Shown: piece after piece, positions 1 through 8,811 of the stretch | How positions within the stretch are numbered: the first letter of the stretch is position 1 | Layout: each line of letters begins with the position of its first letter | NCBI RefSeq assembly: GCF_000717915.1 | Contig: NZ_JOCX01000010.1 | Location: 1-64,000, forward strand | Source of the DNA: Streptomyces sp. NRRL S-244 | GTDB lineage: Bacteria; Actinomycetota; Actinomycetes; Streptomycetales; Streptomycetaceae | Length of the DNA stretch: 64,000 bases | Direction: 5' to 3' | Notes under the pieces: model-generated | The model's input: only the letters and a program-made list of their open reading frames with translations | Told to the model about the DNA's origin: nothing | The model's database searches: none | Made by a program: the position numbers and the translations under genes

Positions 1-36
1 ATCGCGAAGCGACGCGACCGCAGGGAGCGCCCTTGA
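1..36 (+). CDS. C-terminal end of an unidentified protein (partial)
   Basis: The first 33 bases read through in frame 1 as a basic tail (IAKRRDRRERP) ending in TGA at 34-36. A charged Arg/Lys tail is a common end for Streptomyces membrane or regulatory proteins, but nothing identifies the family. It could equally be non-coding, because the open stretch is only eleven codons and begins outside the window. Confidence 0.3.
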   Translation: MAKRRDRRERP

Positions 37-292
37 CGGACCGGCCCGACACGGAAGGACAGTGGACTGACGGGACGCCCCCGGACCCTTCACCGACCCT
101 GAATCAGGGGGTCCCGACCCCGGCACCCCGGCCGACCTCACCCGACCCCGAGCACACGGACACCCACCCCCGGATCCCGACCTACCTCACCCGACCCCGA
201 GCCGACGGGTCACGCCCCCGGAGTCCCGGCCGACATCCCCGACCCCGCGCCGACGGGTCACGCCCCCGGCACCCCGACCAGCTCGCCCGCCC
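37..292. repeat. C-rich intergenic spacer with direct repeats
   Basis: This 256-base spacer holds no convincing gene. It is built of short, imperfectly repeated C-rich units. A 21-bp unit (starting GCCGACGGGTCACG) is exact at 201-221 and 249-269. A second unit (ACCTCACCCGACCCCGAGC) occurs at about 135-153 and 184-202. The repeats look like intergenic slippage or duplication rather than operators, because they have no dyad symmetry. Confidence 0.55.
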
Positions 293-1087
293 CTACCCCG
301 CCGGCCAGAACTGGGACAGTGCCGCCTCCTTGTAGGGGGCCGGGGTCACGCTCAGGTCGCCCGCGAACGGGCGGTCCAGGGCCATCACCAGCAGCAGGCT
401 GAAGCCGATCAGCCCCGCCACCGCCGAGACGAACAGCAGCTGCATCTTCAGGCTGCGCAGGCCGAACAGGAAGGTGAGCGGGAGGATCACCAGCGCACCC
501 CCGTACACCAGCACCTGGAGCAGCACCGGCAGGGACGTTTCAGCCATCGTGATGCGGGCCCGGCGCTGCGCCGCGACGTCGTTGAGGCGGCCTGCGGCCT
601 CCTCGTAGAAGGTCTGGCTGCGGGCGCCGGTGGGCTCGTACGCCTGGAGCGCCTGGTACAGCCCGTGCGTCTGCTCGGCGGTCGCTTCGTAGCTGGGCCG
701 GCCGGCCCGCATCATCGGCCACTGGACGTCGACGACGGCGTGTACGTAGTCGCCCACCGCCCGCTCCACGCGGGCGCGTTCGGCCGGTGGGAAGGCCTCG
801 GCGCTGCGGACGACGAGGGCGAGGTCGGTGGCCTCGGTGGCGACGACGGTCTGGGTGTTCTCCAGCTGGGTCCAGAGCGTGACGACGACGAAGGCGAGGA
901 TGATGCCGTAGATCGCGCCGAACATGCCGAGGGCGACGCCGACCATCTCGTTGTGCTCACCGCCCGCCAGGTGCGGGAAGCGGCGGCGGGCGGCGAGGCT
1001 GCCGGCCACGGCGAGGGCGACGAAGCCGCCGACGAGGAGGACGCCGAGGGTGAACGTGCTGAAGGTGTTGAGCAGCCACAGGATCAT
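293..1087 (-). CDS. DUF4239 (bestrophin-like) membrane protein
   Basis: Integral membrane protein of about 264 residues. Two hydrophobic helices lie in the N-terminal third (about residues 5-30 and 50-75, the second containing GMFGAIYGIILAFVVVTLW). A soluble helical middle of about 110 residues follows, then two more helices near the C-terminus. This 2+2 layout and the ETxxxNAxDLA-like helix after the second segment match the DUF4239 family, widespread in actinobacteria and distantly related to bestrophin channels; its function is unestablished. The ATG at 1087 was chosen because it begins directly with the first membrane helix. A TTG at 1105 is also open but has a Shine-Dalgarno sequence too close to it. 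No operon partner is evident. Confidence 0.8.
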   Translation of the reverse strand: MILWLLNTFSTFTLGVLLVGGFVALAVAGSLAARRRFPHLAGGEHNEMVGVALGMFGAIYGIILAFVVVTLWTQLENTQTVVATEATDLALVVRSAEAFPPAERARVERAVGDYVHAVVDVQWPMMRAGRPSYEATAEQTHGLYQALQAYEPTGARSQTFYEEAAGRLNDVAAQRRARITMAETSLPVLLQVLVYGGALVILPLTFLFGLRSLKMQLLFVSAVAGLIGFSLLLVMALDRPFAGDLSVTPAPYKEAALSQFWPAG

Positions 1088-1151
1088 GGCCTGCTCAACG
1101 ACCAACTCCCCCTGAGGGCCCGCCCGCCGACGCGCCGCGCCGTCGGCCGGG

Positions 1152-1445
1152 TCAGCGCACCGACGGGGCCTTCGGGAGCCCGTCGAGGGCGTTGCCCGCG
1201 CCCGCGAGGGAGGTGTCGGTGGCGTGGGTGGCGGAGCCGGCGGCGGAGGTGGTCACGGCCAGGGCCGTCTTCGTGTCGTCCACCGCCTGGCCGGGGTGGT
1301 TGGCGATGTCGGTGATGCGCTTGGTGACGGGCTGTCCCTCGATGGTGGGGCCCGTCGTTTCGGCGTGGGCGGCGAGGGGGGTCAGGGCGAGGGCGGCGCC
1401 ACTGGTGAGGACCAGGGCGGCGAGGCGGCGCTTCATGACGTTCAT
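1152..1445 (-). CDS. Small secreted protein of unknown function
   Basis: A 97-residue protein with a clear Sec signal peptide: basic start MKRR, hydrophobic core, and an AHA motif with cleavage predicted before Glu-Thr near residue 28. The mature part (about 70 residues) is rich in Thr, Ala and Asp, has no cysteine, and contains no domain I recognise. Two possible ATG starts lie three codons apart (1445 and 1436). Such small secreted proteins are common in Streptomyces. It is flanked by the DUF4239 gene downstream and the permease upstream, all on the same strand, but gaps of 64 and 135 nt make co-transcription uncertain. Confidence 0.75.
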   Translation of the reverse strand: MNVMKRRLAALVLTSGAALALTPLAAHAETTGPTIEGQPVTKRITDIANHPGQAVDDTKTALAVTTSAAGSATHATDTSLAGAGNALDGLPKAPSVR

Positions 1446-1518
1446 GCCGTGCAGAACGACCCGCCGCCACCCCGGGTCACCGCCGGGCCCCTCTTTGGGG
1501 TGACGCCCGGTGTTGGGT

Positions 1519-1555
1519 CCGCGGCCCGGATCGGGGGGATCGGTCCGGGCCGCGG
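1519..1555 (-). terminator. Hairpin downstream of the permease gene
   Basis: A perfect 12-bp inverted repeat (CCGCGGCCCGGA at 1519-1530 and its complement at 1544-1555) encloses a 13-nt loop. It lies 25 nt past the permease stop codon. There is no U-tract, as is usual for Streptomyces terminators. Confidence 0.6.
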
Positions 1556-1580
1556 GGGACGACCCCAGTGTGGGGCGGGG

Positions 1581-3164
1581 TCAGTCCTCGACCACCAGGG
1601 CCGGAGTGGACTTTGTCAGGATCTCCCCGCGGAAGAAGGCCGGGCTGCGGCGTTCCGTGATCAGCATGATCACCAGGCCGAGGGCCAGGAGGCCGACGCC
1701 GATGACGAAGACGCTGCCGACTCCGAGGACGGTGGAGCCGGAGCCGTACGACGGGTTCCACATGTCGATCAGGGTCTTGAGGAAGACGGCGGCGAGGAGG
1801 AGGCCGCCGAGGACCGGGAAGACGCCCTTGAAGAACAGGTCCCGGGCGGAGCGGCGCAGCTCGCCGCGGAAGTACCAGGCGCAGGCGAAGGCCGTCAGCG
1901 AGTAGTAGAAGCAGATCATCAGGCCGAGCGCGAAGATCGTGTCGGTGAGGACGTTCTCGCTGACCAGGGTCATCACGGTGTAGAACGCGCCGGTCGCGAC
2001 GCCCGCCATGACGGTGGCGCGGCCCGGGGTCTTGAAGCGCGGGTGGACCTTGGCGTAGGAGGCCGGGAGGGCCTCGTACGTGGACATGGCCAGGACCGTG
2101 CGGGCGACCGGGATGAACGTGGTCTGGAGCGAGGCGGTCGCCGAGGCGAGGACGGCGACGAAGAGCAGGATGCCGAGCATCGGGCCCATGACCGGGCCGG
2201 CGAGGGCGGCGAAGACGTTGCCGGAGGTCTCCGGGTTGCCGAGGCCGAGGCCGGCGGTGCCGGAGCCGACGGCCATCTGGGCTGCGATTCCGGTGGCCAG
2301 GTACGAGCCGACCAGGACGACCATCGCGATGAGCGAGGCGCGGCCCGGGGTCTTGGCGGAGCCGGTGGTCTCCTCGTTGGTGGCCAGGCAGGCGTCCCAG
2401 CCCCAGTACATGAAGATCGAGAGGGAGAGTCCGGCGGTGAAGGCGCCCATGGACTCGACCGCGAAGGGGTTCATCCACTGCCAGGAGAAGTCGAGGCCGG
2501 TGTCGAAGCTGCCGGCCGAGGCCTTCTGGAAGGCCATCGCGACGAAGATGGCGAGGACCGCGAGCTGGAGTGCGACCAGGGTGTACTGGACGCCCTTGGT
2601 GGCGGTCATGCCGCGGTAGCTGATGGCGGTCGCGGCGGCGATCAGGGTGAGGCAGGTGGCGATGTGGACGAGTTTGCTGTCGTCCAGGGCTGCGATCGAC
2701 GGGTTGTTCGTGATCTCGCCCGCGAGCAGCCAGAAGTAGGACGTGGCGACGCCGGCCAGGTTGGAGAGCACGATGATCGTGGCGATCACGAGGCCCCAGC
2801 CGCACATCCAGCCGATCCGCGGGCCGAAGGCCTTGACGGTCCAGGTGAAGGAGGTGCCGCAGTCCGGTACGGCCTTGTTGAGCTCGCGGTACGCGAAGGC
2901 GACGAGCAGCATCGGCAGGAAGCCGGCCAGGAAGACCGCCGGCATCTGGACGCCGACCTCACCGGCGGTGGAGCCGAGGGTCGAGGTCAGGCAGTAGACG
3001 GGGGCGACGGTGGAGATGCCGATGACGGCGCTGCCCACCAGGCCCACGGAGCCCTTGCCGAGGCCCTTGCCGCGTACGTCGCCCTCGCCGCCCTCGCCGC
3101 CCCCGCTGCCGGCGACGCCGTTCACCGTGTCTCCGACCCGAGGCCGAACGTCCAGCTGTGTCAT
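1581..3164 (-). CDS. APC-superfamily amino acid/amine permease
   Basis: A 527-residue polytopic membrane protein with about twelve hydrophobic segments after a Gly-rich N-terminal tail of roughly 35 residues. The first helix (LVGSAVIGISTVAPVYCLTS) and the following segment with AYRELNKAVPDCGTSFTWTVKAFGP match the consensus substrate-binding region of APC-family transporters, in particular the actinobacterial amino acid/polyamine permease branch. It should import an amino acid or amine by proton symport at the cytoplasmic membrane; substrate specificity cannot be read. The aldehyde dehydrogenase/amidohydrolase pair sits upstream on the same strand after a 233-nt gap, so uptake and degradation of an N-acylated or amino compound is a reasonable but unproved link. 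Confidence 0.9.
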   Translation of the reverse strand: MTQLDVRPRVGDTVNGVAGSGGGEGGEGDVRGKGLGKGSVGLVGSAVIGISTVAPVYCLTSTLGSTAGEVGVQMPAVFLAGFLPMLLVAFAYRELNKAVPDCGTSFTWTVKAFGPRIGWMCGWGLVIATIIVLSNLAGVATSYFWLLAGEITNNPSIAALDDSKLVHIATCLTLIAAATAISYRGMTATKGVQYTLVALQLAVLAIFVAMAFQKASAGSFDTGLDFSWQWMNPFAVESMGAFTAGLSLSIFMYWGWDACLATNEETTGSAKTPGRASLIAMVVLVGSYLATGIAAQMAVGSGTAGLGLGNPETSGNVFAALAGPVMGPMLGILLFVAVLASATASLQTTFIPVARTVLAMSTYEALPASYAKVHPRFKTPGRATVMAGVATGAFYTVMTLVSENVLTDTIFALGLMICFYYSLTAFACAWYFRGELRRSARDLFFKGVFPVLGGLLLAAVFLKTLIDMWNPSYGSGSTVLGVGSVFVIGVGLLALGLVIMLITERRSPAFFRGEILTKSTPALVVED

Positions 3165-3397
3165 GGGTCAGGACGTTAGAGGCTGCGTTTTCCATATCCG
3201 GAGGGATTGAGTCCGACCTGCTAACGGCGGGAACACCTTCGATTGATGAGGTCGCCTCCGTTAATCGGCATGCAATGAAAGGTTCACGCGCGCGCCCGCC
3301 CCCCGTACAGCAGGGGGCGGACACCGCGTTCCGGAATGCGGAAACCGCAGCAGTATCCCTTTTGTGCCGCTTTGAACTTTCCCGTGTGACCTGGGTC

Positions 3398-4870
3398 TCA
3401 GGTCGTCCAGACGATCGACTGCATCTCGCTGTACGCGTGCAGCGCGTACGAGCCCACGTCCCTGCCGACCCCCGAACGCTTGAAGCCGCCGAACGGCGCC
3501 TCCATGTTCCGGCCGATCGTGTTCACGCCGACCCCGCCCGCCCGCAGCCGCCGCGCCACCCGGAAGGCGCGCGCCGCGTCCCCGGACCACACGTAGCTCA
3601 GCAGCCCGAAATCGCTGTCGTTGGCCAGCCGGACCGCCTCATCCTCGTCGCCGTCGAAGGGGACGACCACGACCACCGGGCCGAAGATCTCCTCCCGGAC
3701 CACCCGCATGTCGTTCGTGCAGTCCACCAGCAGCGTCGGCGCCACGTAGAAACCGCGGCCGTCCCCGACCACCGGCCGTTCGCCGCCGTACGCGATCCGC
3801 GCGCCCTCCTTGCGGCCGAGCTCGACGTACGACTCCACCCGGTCCCGGTGCGCCGCCGAGATCACCGGGCCCACCACCGTGCCCACCACCGCCGGGTCGC
3901 CGACCTTCATGAAGGCCAGGTAGCCGGTTAGCTTCTCCACCAGCCGCTCGTACACCGACCGGTGCACGATCACCCGGGTCGGAGCCGTGCAGATCTGGCC
4001 GGAGTAGAAGGAGAAGGTGGTGCCGATCCCCATCACCGCCGCGTCCAGGTCGGCGTCCTCGAAGACGATCGCCGCGCCCTTGCCGCCGAGCTCCATCAGC
4101 TGCCGCTTCATCGAACGGCCGCAGACCTCCGCGATGCGCTGCCCGACGCCCGTGGAGCCGGTGAAGGACACCATGTCCACGTACGGGGAGTCCACCGCGG
4201 CCTCGCCGACCTCGACCGAGGCACCGCAGACCACGTTCACCACGCCGGCCGGGGCGCCCGCCTCGTGCAGGGCCTCGGCCATCTTGAACACCGAGAGCGG
4301 ATCCTGCGGGGCCGGCTTGACCACCACCGTGTTGCCCATGGCCAGCGCCGGGGCCACCTTGCCCGCCGGGTTCGCCCACGGGTTGTTGTACGAGGTGATG
4401 CAGGTGACCACGCCGACCGGCTGGCGCACCTCCAGCGCCCCCAGGATGCTCGCCTTCCCCATCGGCCCGGCCTCGGTGACCTGCGGCGCCAGCCCGCGCT
4501 CCACCGGCTCGAGGGCGCCCTTCGCGTACCGCCTGAAGCGCGCGACCCCGACCCCGACCTGCATCCCGCGCGCGATCCCGGTCGGCGCGCCCGTCTCGGC
4601 CCGGGCGAGGGCCGACCACGGCTCGTACTCGCGCTGCATGATGTCCGCGGCCCGGTCCAGGATGGCCGCCCGCGCCTCGGGGGCCGTACGGGACCAGGTC
4701 CCGAAGGCCTCCGCCGCCGCGCGCGCCGCCTCCTCGACCTGGGCGCGCGAGGCCTCGGGCGCGAGCCCGACCACCGTTTCGTCCGCCGGGTTGACCACGT
4801 CGTAGTGGCCGCCGGCGGGCTCGACCCACTCCCCGCCGATGTACAGCTTCTGCTGCGCGGGCTCGCTCAA
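3398..4870 (-). CDS. Aldehyde dehydrogenase family protein
   Basis: A full-length NAD(P)-dependent aldehyde dehydrogenase of 490 residues. Key elements are visible: VVKPAPQDPLSVF (cofactor lysine), SFTGSTGVG around residue 238, the general-base Glu260 in ELGGK, the catalytic Cys294 in SGQICTAPTR, and EEIFGPV near the C-terminus. It should oxidise an aldehyde to a carboxylate in the cytoplasm. The start is inferred to be the TTG at 4870, which overlaps the stop codon of the upstream amidohydrolase (TTGA), so the two are translationally coupled. Homologues are usually annotated as betaine-aldehyde- or vanillin-type dehydrogenases; the true substrate is unknown. Confidence 0.9.
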   Translation of the reverse strand: MSEPAQQKLYIGGEWVEPAGGHYDVVNPADETVVGLAPEASRAQVEEAARAAAEAFGTWSRTAPEARAAILDRAADIMQREYEPWSALARAETGAPTGIARGMQVGVGVARFRRYAKGALEPVERGLAPQVTEAGPMGKASILGALEVRQPVGVVTCITSYNNPWANPAGKVAPALAMGNTVVVKPAPQDPLSVFKMAEALHEAGAPAGVVNVVCGASVEVGEAAVDSPYVDMVSFTGSTGVGQRIAEVCGRSMKRQLMELGGKGAAIVFEDADLDAAVMGIGTTFSFYSGQICTAPTRVIVHRSVYERLVEKLTGYLAFMKVGDPAVVGTVVGPVISAAHRDRVESYVELGRKEGARIAYGGERPVVGDGRGFYVAPTLLVDCTNDMRVVREEIFGPVVVVVPFDGDEDEAVRLANDSDFGLLSYVWSGDAARAFRVARRLRAGGVGVNTIGRNMEAPFGGFKRSGVGRDVGSYALHAYSEMQSIVWTT

Positions 4871-6606
4871 CGGGTGCTCACCGTCCTCGTGTCGCGGCCC
4901 GAGCGGAGCACGATCCCGGGGATCGCCCCCGTGACCTCGTCGTCGCGGATGGTCTCCACGCCGTTGACGCGTACGGACACGATCCCGATCGCGCGGGCGT
5001 CCAGCCGCGGGCTGTCGCCGGGCAGGTCGTGCACGAGCGTCGCCGGCCCGGCCTCGATCCGCTCGGGGTCGAAGAGCACCAGGTCCGCGTGGAACCCCTC
5101 GGCGATCCGGCCGCGTTCGCGCAGCCCGAACAGCTGCGCCGGGTCGTCGGTGAGCATCTTCACCGCCTGCTCCAGCGGCACCAGCTTGCGCCCGCGCAGG
5201 CAGTCCCCGAGGAAGCGGGTCGTGTACGGGGCCCCGCACATGCGGTCCAGGTGCGCGCCGGCGTCGGAGCCGCCGAGCATGACGTCCTCGTGCTGCCAGG
5301 TCTCCGCGCGCAGGGCCCAGCTCGCCGGGTCGTTGTCGGTGGGCATCGGCCAGAGCACCGTACGCAGTTCGTCGTTGGCGCAGATCTCGACCAGGCACTG
5401 GAAGGGGTCCTGGCCGCGCTCGGCGGCGATGTCGTTCACGACCCGGCCGGAGAGGCCCTCGTTCTCCTTGCTGTACGTGTCCCCGATGACGTAGCGGCCG
5501 AAGTTGGCCAGGCGCCGGAAGACCCCGGCCTCCTTGCTGTCGGCGCGGCGGAGCATTTCCGCCCGTACGCCGGCGTCGCGCAGCTTCGCGATCCGTTCGG
5601 GTACGGGCAGGCCGAGGATCTCGCCCCAGCCCGGGATCAGGTTCAGCGCGCAGAAGGTGCCGAGCGACATGTTCATGGGGGTCAGGATCGGCATGGTCAG
5701 CGCGACGATGCGGCCGCCGGCCTTGCGGGCGCGCTCGCTCGGTATGAGCTGGCGCGGGACCCGTTCGGGGACGGCGGCGTCGATGGTGAGGACGTTCCAG
5801 TTCAGGGGGCGGCCGGCGGCGGCGCTCATCTCGACGAAGAGGTCGATCTCCTCGTCGGCGAACTGGTCGAGGCAGCCCGCGACGATCGCTTCGAGCTGGG
5901 TGCCCTCGTGTTCGGCGACGGCCTTCGACAGCGCGAGGAGCTCGGCGGGCTTGGCGTGGCGGGAGGCGACGGGGGCGCCGTCCCCGTCGGAGTGGGTGGC
6001 GGACTGGGTGGTGGACAGGCCCCAGGCGCCGGCGTTCATGGCGTCGTGGAAGAGGTCGAGCATCTGCTGCATCTGCTCGGGGGTGGGCTGTCCGCCGACG
6101 GCGTCGGCGCCCATGACGTGCCGGCGCAGGGCGCAGTGGCCGACCATGAAGCCGGCGTTGACGGCGATCCGGCCCTCCAGGGCGTCGAGGTACTCGCCGA
6201 AGCCGGACCAGGTCCAGTCGACGCCTTCCTCCAGGGCCTTGAGGGCCATGCCCTCGACCTTGCTCATCATGCGGCGGGTGTAGTCGGCGTCCTCGGGGCG
6301 GTCGGGGTGCAGCGGGGCGAGGGTGAACCCGCAGTTGCCGCCGGCGACGGTGGTGACGCCGTGGTTCATGGAGGGGGTCGCGTACGGGTCCCAGAAGAGC
6401 TGGGCGTCGTAGTGCGTGTGGGGGTCGACGAATCCGGGGCACAGGACGAGCCCGGTGGCTTCCTCGGTGGTCCGGGCCTCCTCCGTGAGCGTGCCCGGCC
6501 CGGCGATGACGGCGATCCGCCCGTCGCGCAGGCCGACGTCCGCCACGCGGGCGGGGGCGCCGGTGCCGTCCACGACGGTGGCGCCCTTGATCAGGTGGTC
6601 GAGCAT
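4867..6606 (-). CDS. Amidohydrolase, N-acyl-D-amino-acid deacylase (D-aminoacylase) family
   Basis: A 579-residue metal-dependent amidohydrolase. The N-terminal beta-sandwich strand (ATVVDGTGAPARVADVGLRDGRI) leads into the metal-binding HxH of the TIM barrel (DPHTHYDAQ, His63 and His65). GGSDAGAHLDRM near residue 470 carries the catalytic Asp region. Length and motifs fit the D-aminoacylase/AmdI-like branch, whose members hydrolyse N-acyl D-amino acids and other amides. It is the first gene of a two-gene operon with the aldehyde dehydrogenase. The ATG at 6606 has a Shine-Dalgarno sequence (AAGGGA) at normal spacing. Unlike neighbouring catabolic genes it has no CTGACGnnnCGTCAG site upstream. 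Confidence 0.88.
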   Translation of the reverse strand: MLDHLIKGATVVDGTGAPARVADVGLRDGRIAVIAGPGTLTEEARTTEEATGLVLCPGFVDPHTHYDAQLFWDPYATPSMNHGVTTVAGGNCGFTLAPLHPDRPEDADYTRRMMSKVEGMALKALEEGVDWTWSGFGEYLDALEGRIAVNAGFMVGHCALRRHVMGADAVGGQPTPEQMQQMLDLFHDAMNAGAWGLSTTQSATHSDGDGAPVASRHAKPAELLALSKAVAEHEGTQLEAIVAGCLDQFADEEIDLFVEMSAAAGRPLNWNVLTIDAAVPERVPRQLIPSERARKAGGRIVALTMPILTPMNMSLGTFCALNLIPGWGEILGLPVPERIAKLRDAGVRAEMLRRADSKEAGVFRRLANFGRYVIGDTYSKENEGLSGRVVNDIAAERGQDPFQCLVEICANDELRTVLWPMPTDNDPASWALRAETWQHEDVMLGGSDAGAHLDRMCGAPYTTRFLGDCLRGRKLVPLEQAVKMLTDDPAQLFGLRERGRIAEGFHADLVLFDPERIEAGPATLVHDLPGDSPRLDARAIGIVSVRVNGVETIRDDEVTGAIPGIVLRSGRDTRTVSTR

Positions 6607-6625
6607 GACGTCCCTTCACGCTGTC

Positions 6626-6658
6626 GGCCCCGCCGGCGGCGGTGCCGCCTGCGGGGCC
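6626..6658 (-). terminator. Imperfect GC hairpin downstream of the LLM gene
   Basis: GGCCCCGCCGGCGG (6626-6639) pairs with CCGCCTGCGGGGCC (6645-6658) with a single mismatch and a 5-nt loop. It lies between the LLM oxidoreductase stop and the amidohydrolase start and probably separates the two transcripts. Confidence 0.45.
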
Positions 6659-6776
6659 GGATCTGGTGCCCCGGCCGGGGGCCGCCGGGTCGGCCGCGGC
6701 CCGGTTGCCTCCGGCCGGGGCCGGCGTGGGACGGCGGTCCGGGAAGACGCCGTCCCCGTTCGGGTGCCGCCGGAGG

Positions 6777-7898
6777 TCAGGCGGCTTCGCGGAAGCGCGT
6801 CGTGCGGTGGACCGGGTCCGTGTCGATCTTCGGGATCACGTGCTCGCCGATGAGCTTGACGGTGGTCATCGTGTCCTCGTACGAGACCCCGGTCGGCAGG
6901 CCGAACGACAGCTGGTCGGCCCCCGCCTGCTCCCACCGCTTGCACTGCGCGAGCACCTCGGAGGGGTCCCCGCAGATCAGCAGCTCCTCGGCGATCAGCA
7001 GCTCGATGATCTCCGCGTTGTACTCGGGCAGCGTCTCGGGCCACTGCGGGATCGCCTCGGGCCGCGGGAAGGTGTCGTGGTAGCGGAAGACCAGCGACTG
7101 GAAGCGGTTCATGTTCGCGTTGACCGCGATCTCCACCGCCTTGTCGTGCGTCTCGGCGCATATCGCGGTGGAGGTGACCATCACGTTGTCGTTGACGAAC
7201 GCGCCGATGGCCTTGGCCTCCTGGATGGCCGTCTTGTACTGCTCCAGCACCCACTCCATGTCGGAGACCTTCTGCACGCTGAACCCGAGGACACCGAGGC
7301 CCTTCTTCGCGGCCATCGCGTACGAGGAGGGCGAGCCGGCGGCGTACCACATGGCCGGGTGGGCCTTGCCGTACGGCTTGGGGAAGATCTTGCGCGGCGG
7401 CAGCGACCAGTGCTTGCCCTGGAACCCCTCGTACTCCTCCTGGAGGAACATCTTGGGGAACTCCGCGATGGTCTCTTCCCAGATCTCCTTGGTGGCGTTC
7501 ATGTCCGTGATGCCGGGCAGGAACCCGAGGATCTCGTGGCTGCCCGCGCCGCGGCCGGTGCCGAACTCGAAGCGGCCCTTGGAGAGGTGGTCGAGCATCG
7601 CGACCTTCTCGGCCACCTTGACGGGGTGGTTGACCTGGGCGAGCGGGTTGAAGATGCCGGAGCCGAGGTGGATGCGCTCGGTGGCGTGGGCGAGGTAGGC
7701 GAGGAACACCTCGTTCGCCGACAGGTGCGAGTACTCCTCCAGGAAGTGGTGCTCGGAGGCCCAGGCGTACTTGAAGCCGGACTTGTCGGCCTGGATGACG
7801 TACTCGGTCTCCTCGATCAGCGCCTTGTGCTCTGCCTCGGGGTCGACCTTGGACCGCGCCTCAGGCACGTATCCCTGCACGAAGAGCCCGAATTCCAA
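6777..7898 (-). CDS. LLM-class flavin-dependent oxidoreductase (luciferase-like monooxygenase)
   Basis: A 373-residue bacterial-luciferase-like TIM-barrel enzyme. Diagnostic stretches are WASEHHF near residue 50, the ATERIHLGSGIF strand, and the flavin-binding segment HLSKGRFEFGTGRGAG around residue 108. The family uses FMNH2 or F420 to oxidise or hydroxylate small organic substrates. The start is a TTG at 7898. Two operator-type palindromes lie upstream (7921-7937, ending 22 nt from the start, and 7983-7997), so the gene has its own regulated promoter although the SDR and second LLM genes are just upstream on the same strand. Substrate unknown. Confidence 0.88.
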   Translation of the reverse strand: MEFGLFVQGYVPEARSKVDPEAEHKALIEETEYVIQADKSGFKYAWASEHHFLEEYSHLSANEVFLAYLAHATERIHLGSGIFNPLAQVNHPVKVAEKVAMLDHLSKGRFEFGTGRGAGSHEILGFLPGITDMNATKEIWEETIAEFPKMFLQEEYEGFQGKHWSLPPRKIFPKPYGKAHPAMWYAAGSPSSYAMAAKKGLGVLGFSVQKVSDMEWVLEQYKTAIQEAKAIGAFVNDNVMVTSTAICAETHDKAVEIAVNANMNRFQSLVFRYHDTFPRPEAIPQWPETLPEYNAEIIELLIAEELLICGDPSEVLAQCKRWEQAGADQLSFGLPTGVSYEDTMTTVKLIGEHVIPKIDTDPVHRTTRFREAA

Positions 7899-7920
7899 GG
7901 GGGTTCACCGTCCTTTGATT

Positions 7921-7937
7921 TCTGACGTGTCGTCAGA
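7921..7937. promoter_or_regulatory. Palindromic operator, LLM gene (perfect)
   Basis: TCTGACGTGTCGTCAGA: perfect 7-bp arms with a 3-bp centre, beginning 22 nt upstream of the TTG start at 7898. It is one of twelve copies of the CTGACGnnnCGTCAG motif in this window. Confidence 0.85.
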
Positions 7938-7982
7938 TTTGATGAGTCGACTGTTCCACCGTGGAAGCGGGAGCGTCAATAC

Positions 7983-7997
7983 CTGACGCTTCATCAG
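7983..7997. promoter_or_regulatory. Palindromic operator, LLM gene (second, one mismatch)
   Basis: CTGACGCTTCATCAG: one mismatch in the right arm (CATCAG for CGTCAG). It lies 62 bp upstream of the perfect copy (first base to first base), between the SDR stop codon and the LLM start. Confidence 0.6.
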
Positions 7998-8003
7998 ATA
8001 CCG

Positions 8004-8801
8004 CTAGAGGATGCTGACGCCCGCCATCCAGCCGCCGTCGATGACGAACGGCTGGCCGGTGATGTACGAGGACTCCTCGCTGCTCAGGAACAGGGCCAGC
8101 CTGGCGATCTCGTCGGGCCGGCCCACCCGCCCCATCGGCACGACCCGCCCGTAGAGCTCCGCCATCGCGTCCCGCGCCTCGTCGCTCATGTTCGCCGGGT
8201 CCAGCAGGCCGGGATTGGCCATCGGGGTGTCCACCGCGCCCGGGCACATCGCGTTGACCCGGATGCCCTTGGCGGCCAGCTCCAGCGCGGCCACCCGGGT
8301 CAGGCCGACGATCGCCGCCTTGGTCGCCGCGTACGCGCCCACGTACGCCATGCCCGTCAGTCCGGTGTACGAGGAGGTGTTGACGATGGTGCCGCCGCCG
8401 GCCGCCTCGATCTCGGGGGCGAAGGCCTTGATGCCCAGGAAGGTGCCGACCTGGTTGACCTGGATCAGCTGCTGGAACTCCTCCAGCGGGGTCGAGACTA
8501 GCTCGTTGAAGCGCAGGATCCCGGCGTTGTTGACCAGGCCGTCCACCGGACCGAAGGCCTCCTTCGCGGTAGCGACGGCGGCGGCCCAGTCCTCCTCCCG
8601 GCTCACGTCCAGCCGTGCGTACCGGGCGCGGTCCTCGCCCGCCTCCTCGGCTATCTCCTTGGCGACGGCGGCGCCCTGCTCGTCCAGCACGTCGCAGAGG
8701 AGCACCTTGGCGCCCTCGGCGGCGAAGAGCCGGGCCTCCTGCTCGCCCTGGCCGCGCGCCGCGCCCGTGATGACGACGACGCGCCCGTCCAGCTTGCCCA
8801 T
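8004..8801 (-). CDS. SDR-family NAD(P)-dependent oxidoreductase
   Basis: A 265-residue classical short-chain dehydrogenase. The cofactor loop TGAARGQG is at residues 12-19, NNAG at 91-94, catalytic Ser at about 143-144, Tyr157 and Lys161 (YAATK), followed by the PGAVDTPM strand. It should interconvert an alcohol and a ketone with NAD(P). It starts 10 nt after the stop of the F420-type LLM gene with a good Shine-Dalgarno (AGGAG), so the two form an operon. The RGQG cofactor loop resembles the mycofactocin-associated and carveol-dehydrogenase type SDRs of actinobacteria, but that assignment is only suggestive. Confidence 0.88.
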   Translation of the reverse strand: MGKLDGRVVVITGAARGQGEQEARLFAAEGAKVLLCDVLDEQGAAVAKEIAEEAGEDRARYARLDVSREEDWAAAVATAKEAFGPVDGLVNNAGILRFNELVSTPLEEFQQLIQVNQVGTFLGIKAFAPEIEAAGGGTIVNTSSYTGLTGMAYVGAYAATKAAIVGLTRVAALELAAKGIRVNAMCPGAVDTPMANPGLLDPANMSDEARDAMAELYGRVVPMGRVGRPDEIARLALFLSSEESSYITGQPFVIDGGWMAGVSIL

Positions 8802-8811
8802 GCCCGTACTC

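Noticed and set aside
1224..3179. Long rightward open frame opposite the permease gene
   Set aside because: The product is a Gly/Glu/Asp/Arg-biased antisense shadow with no domain. The permease on the other strand explains the DNA.
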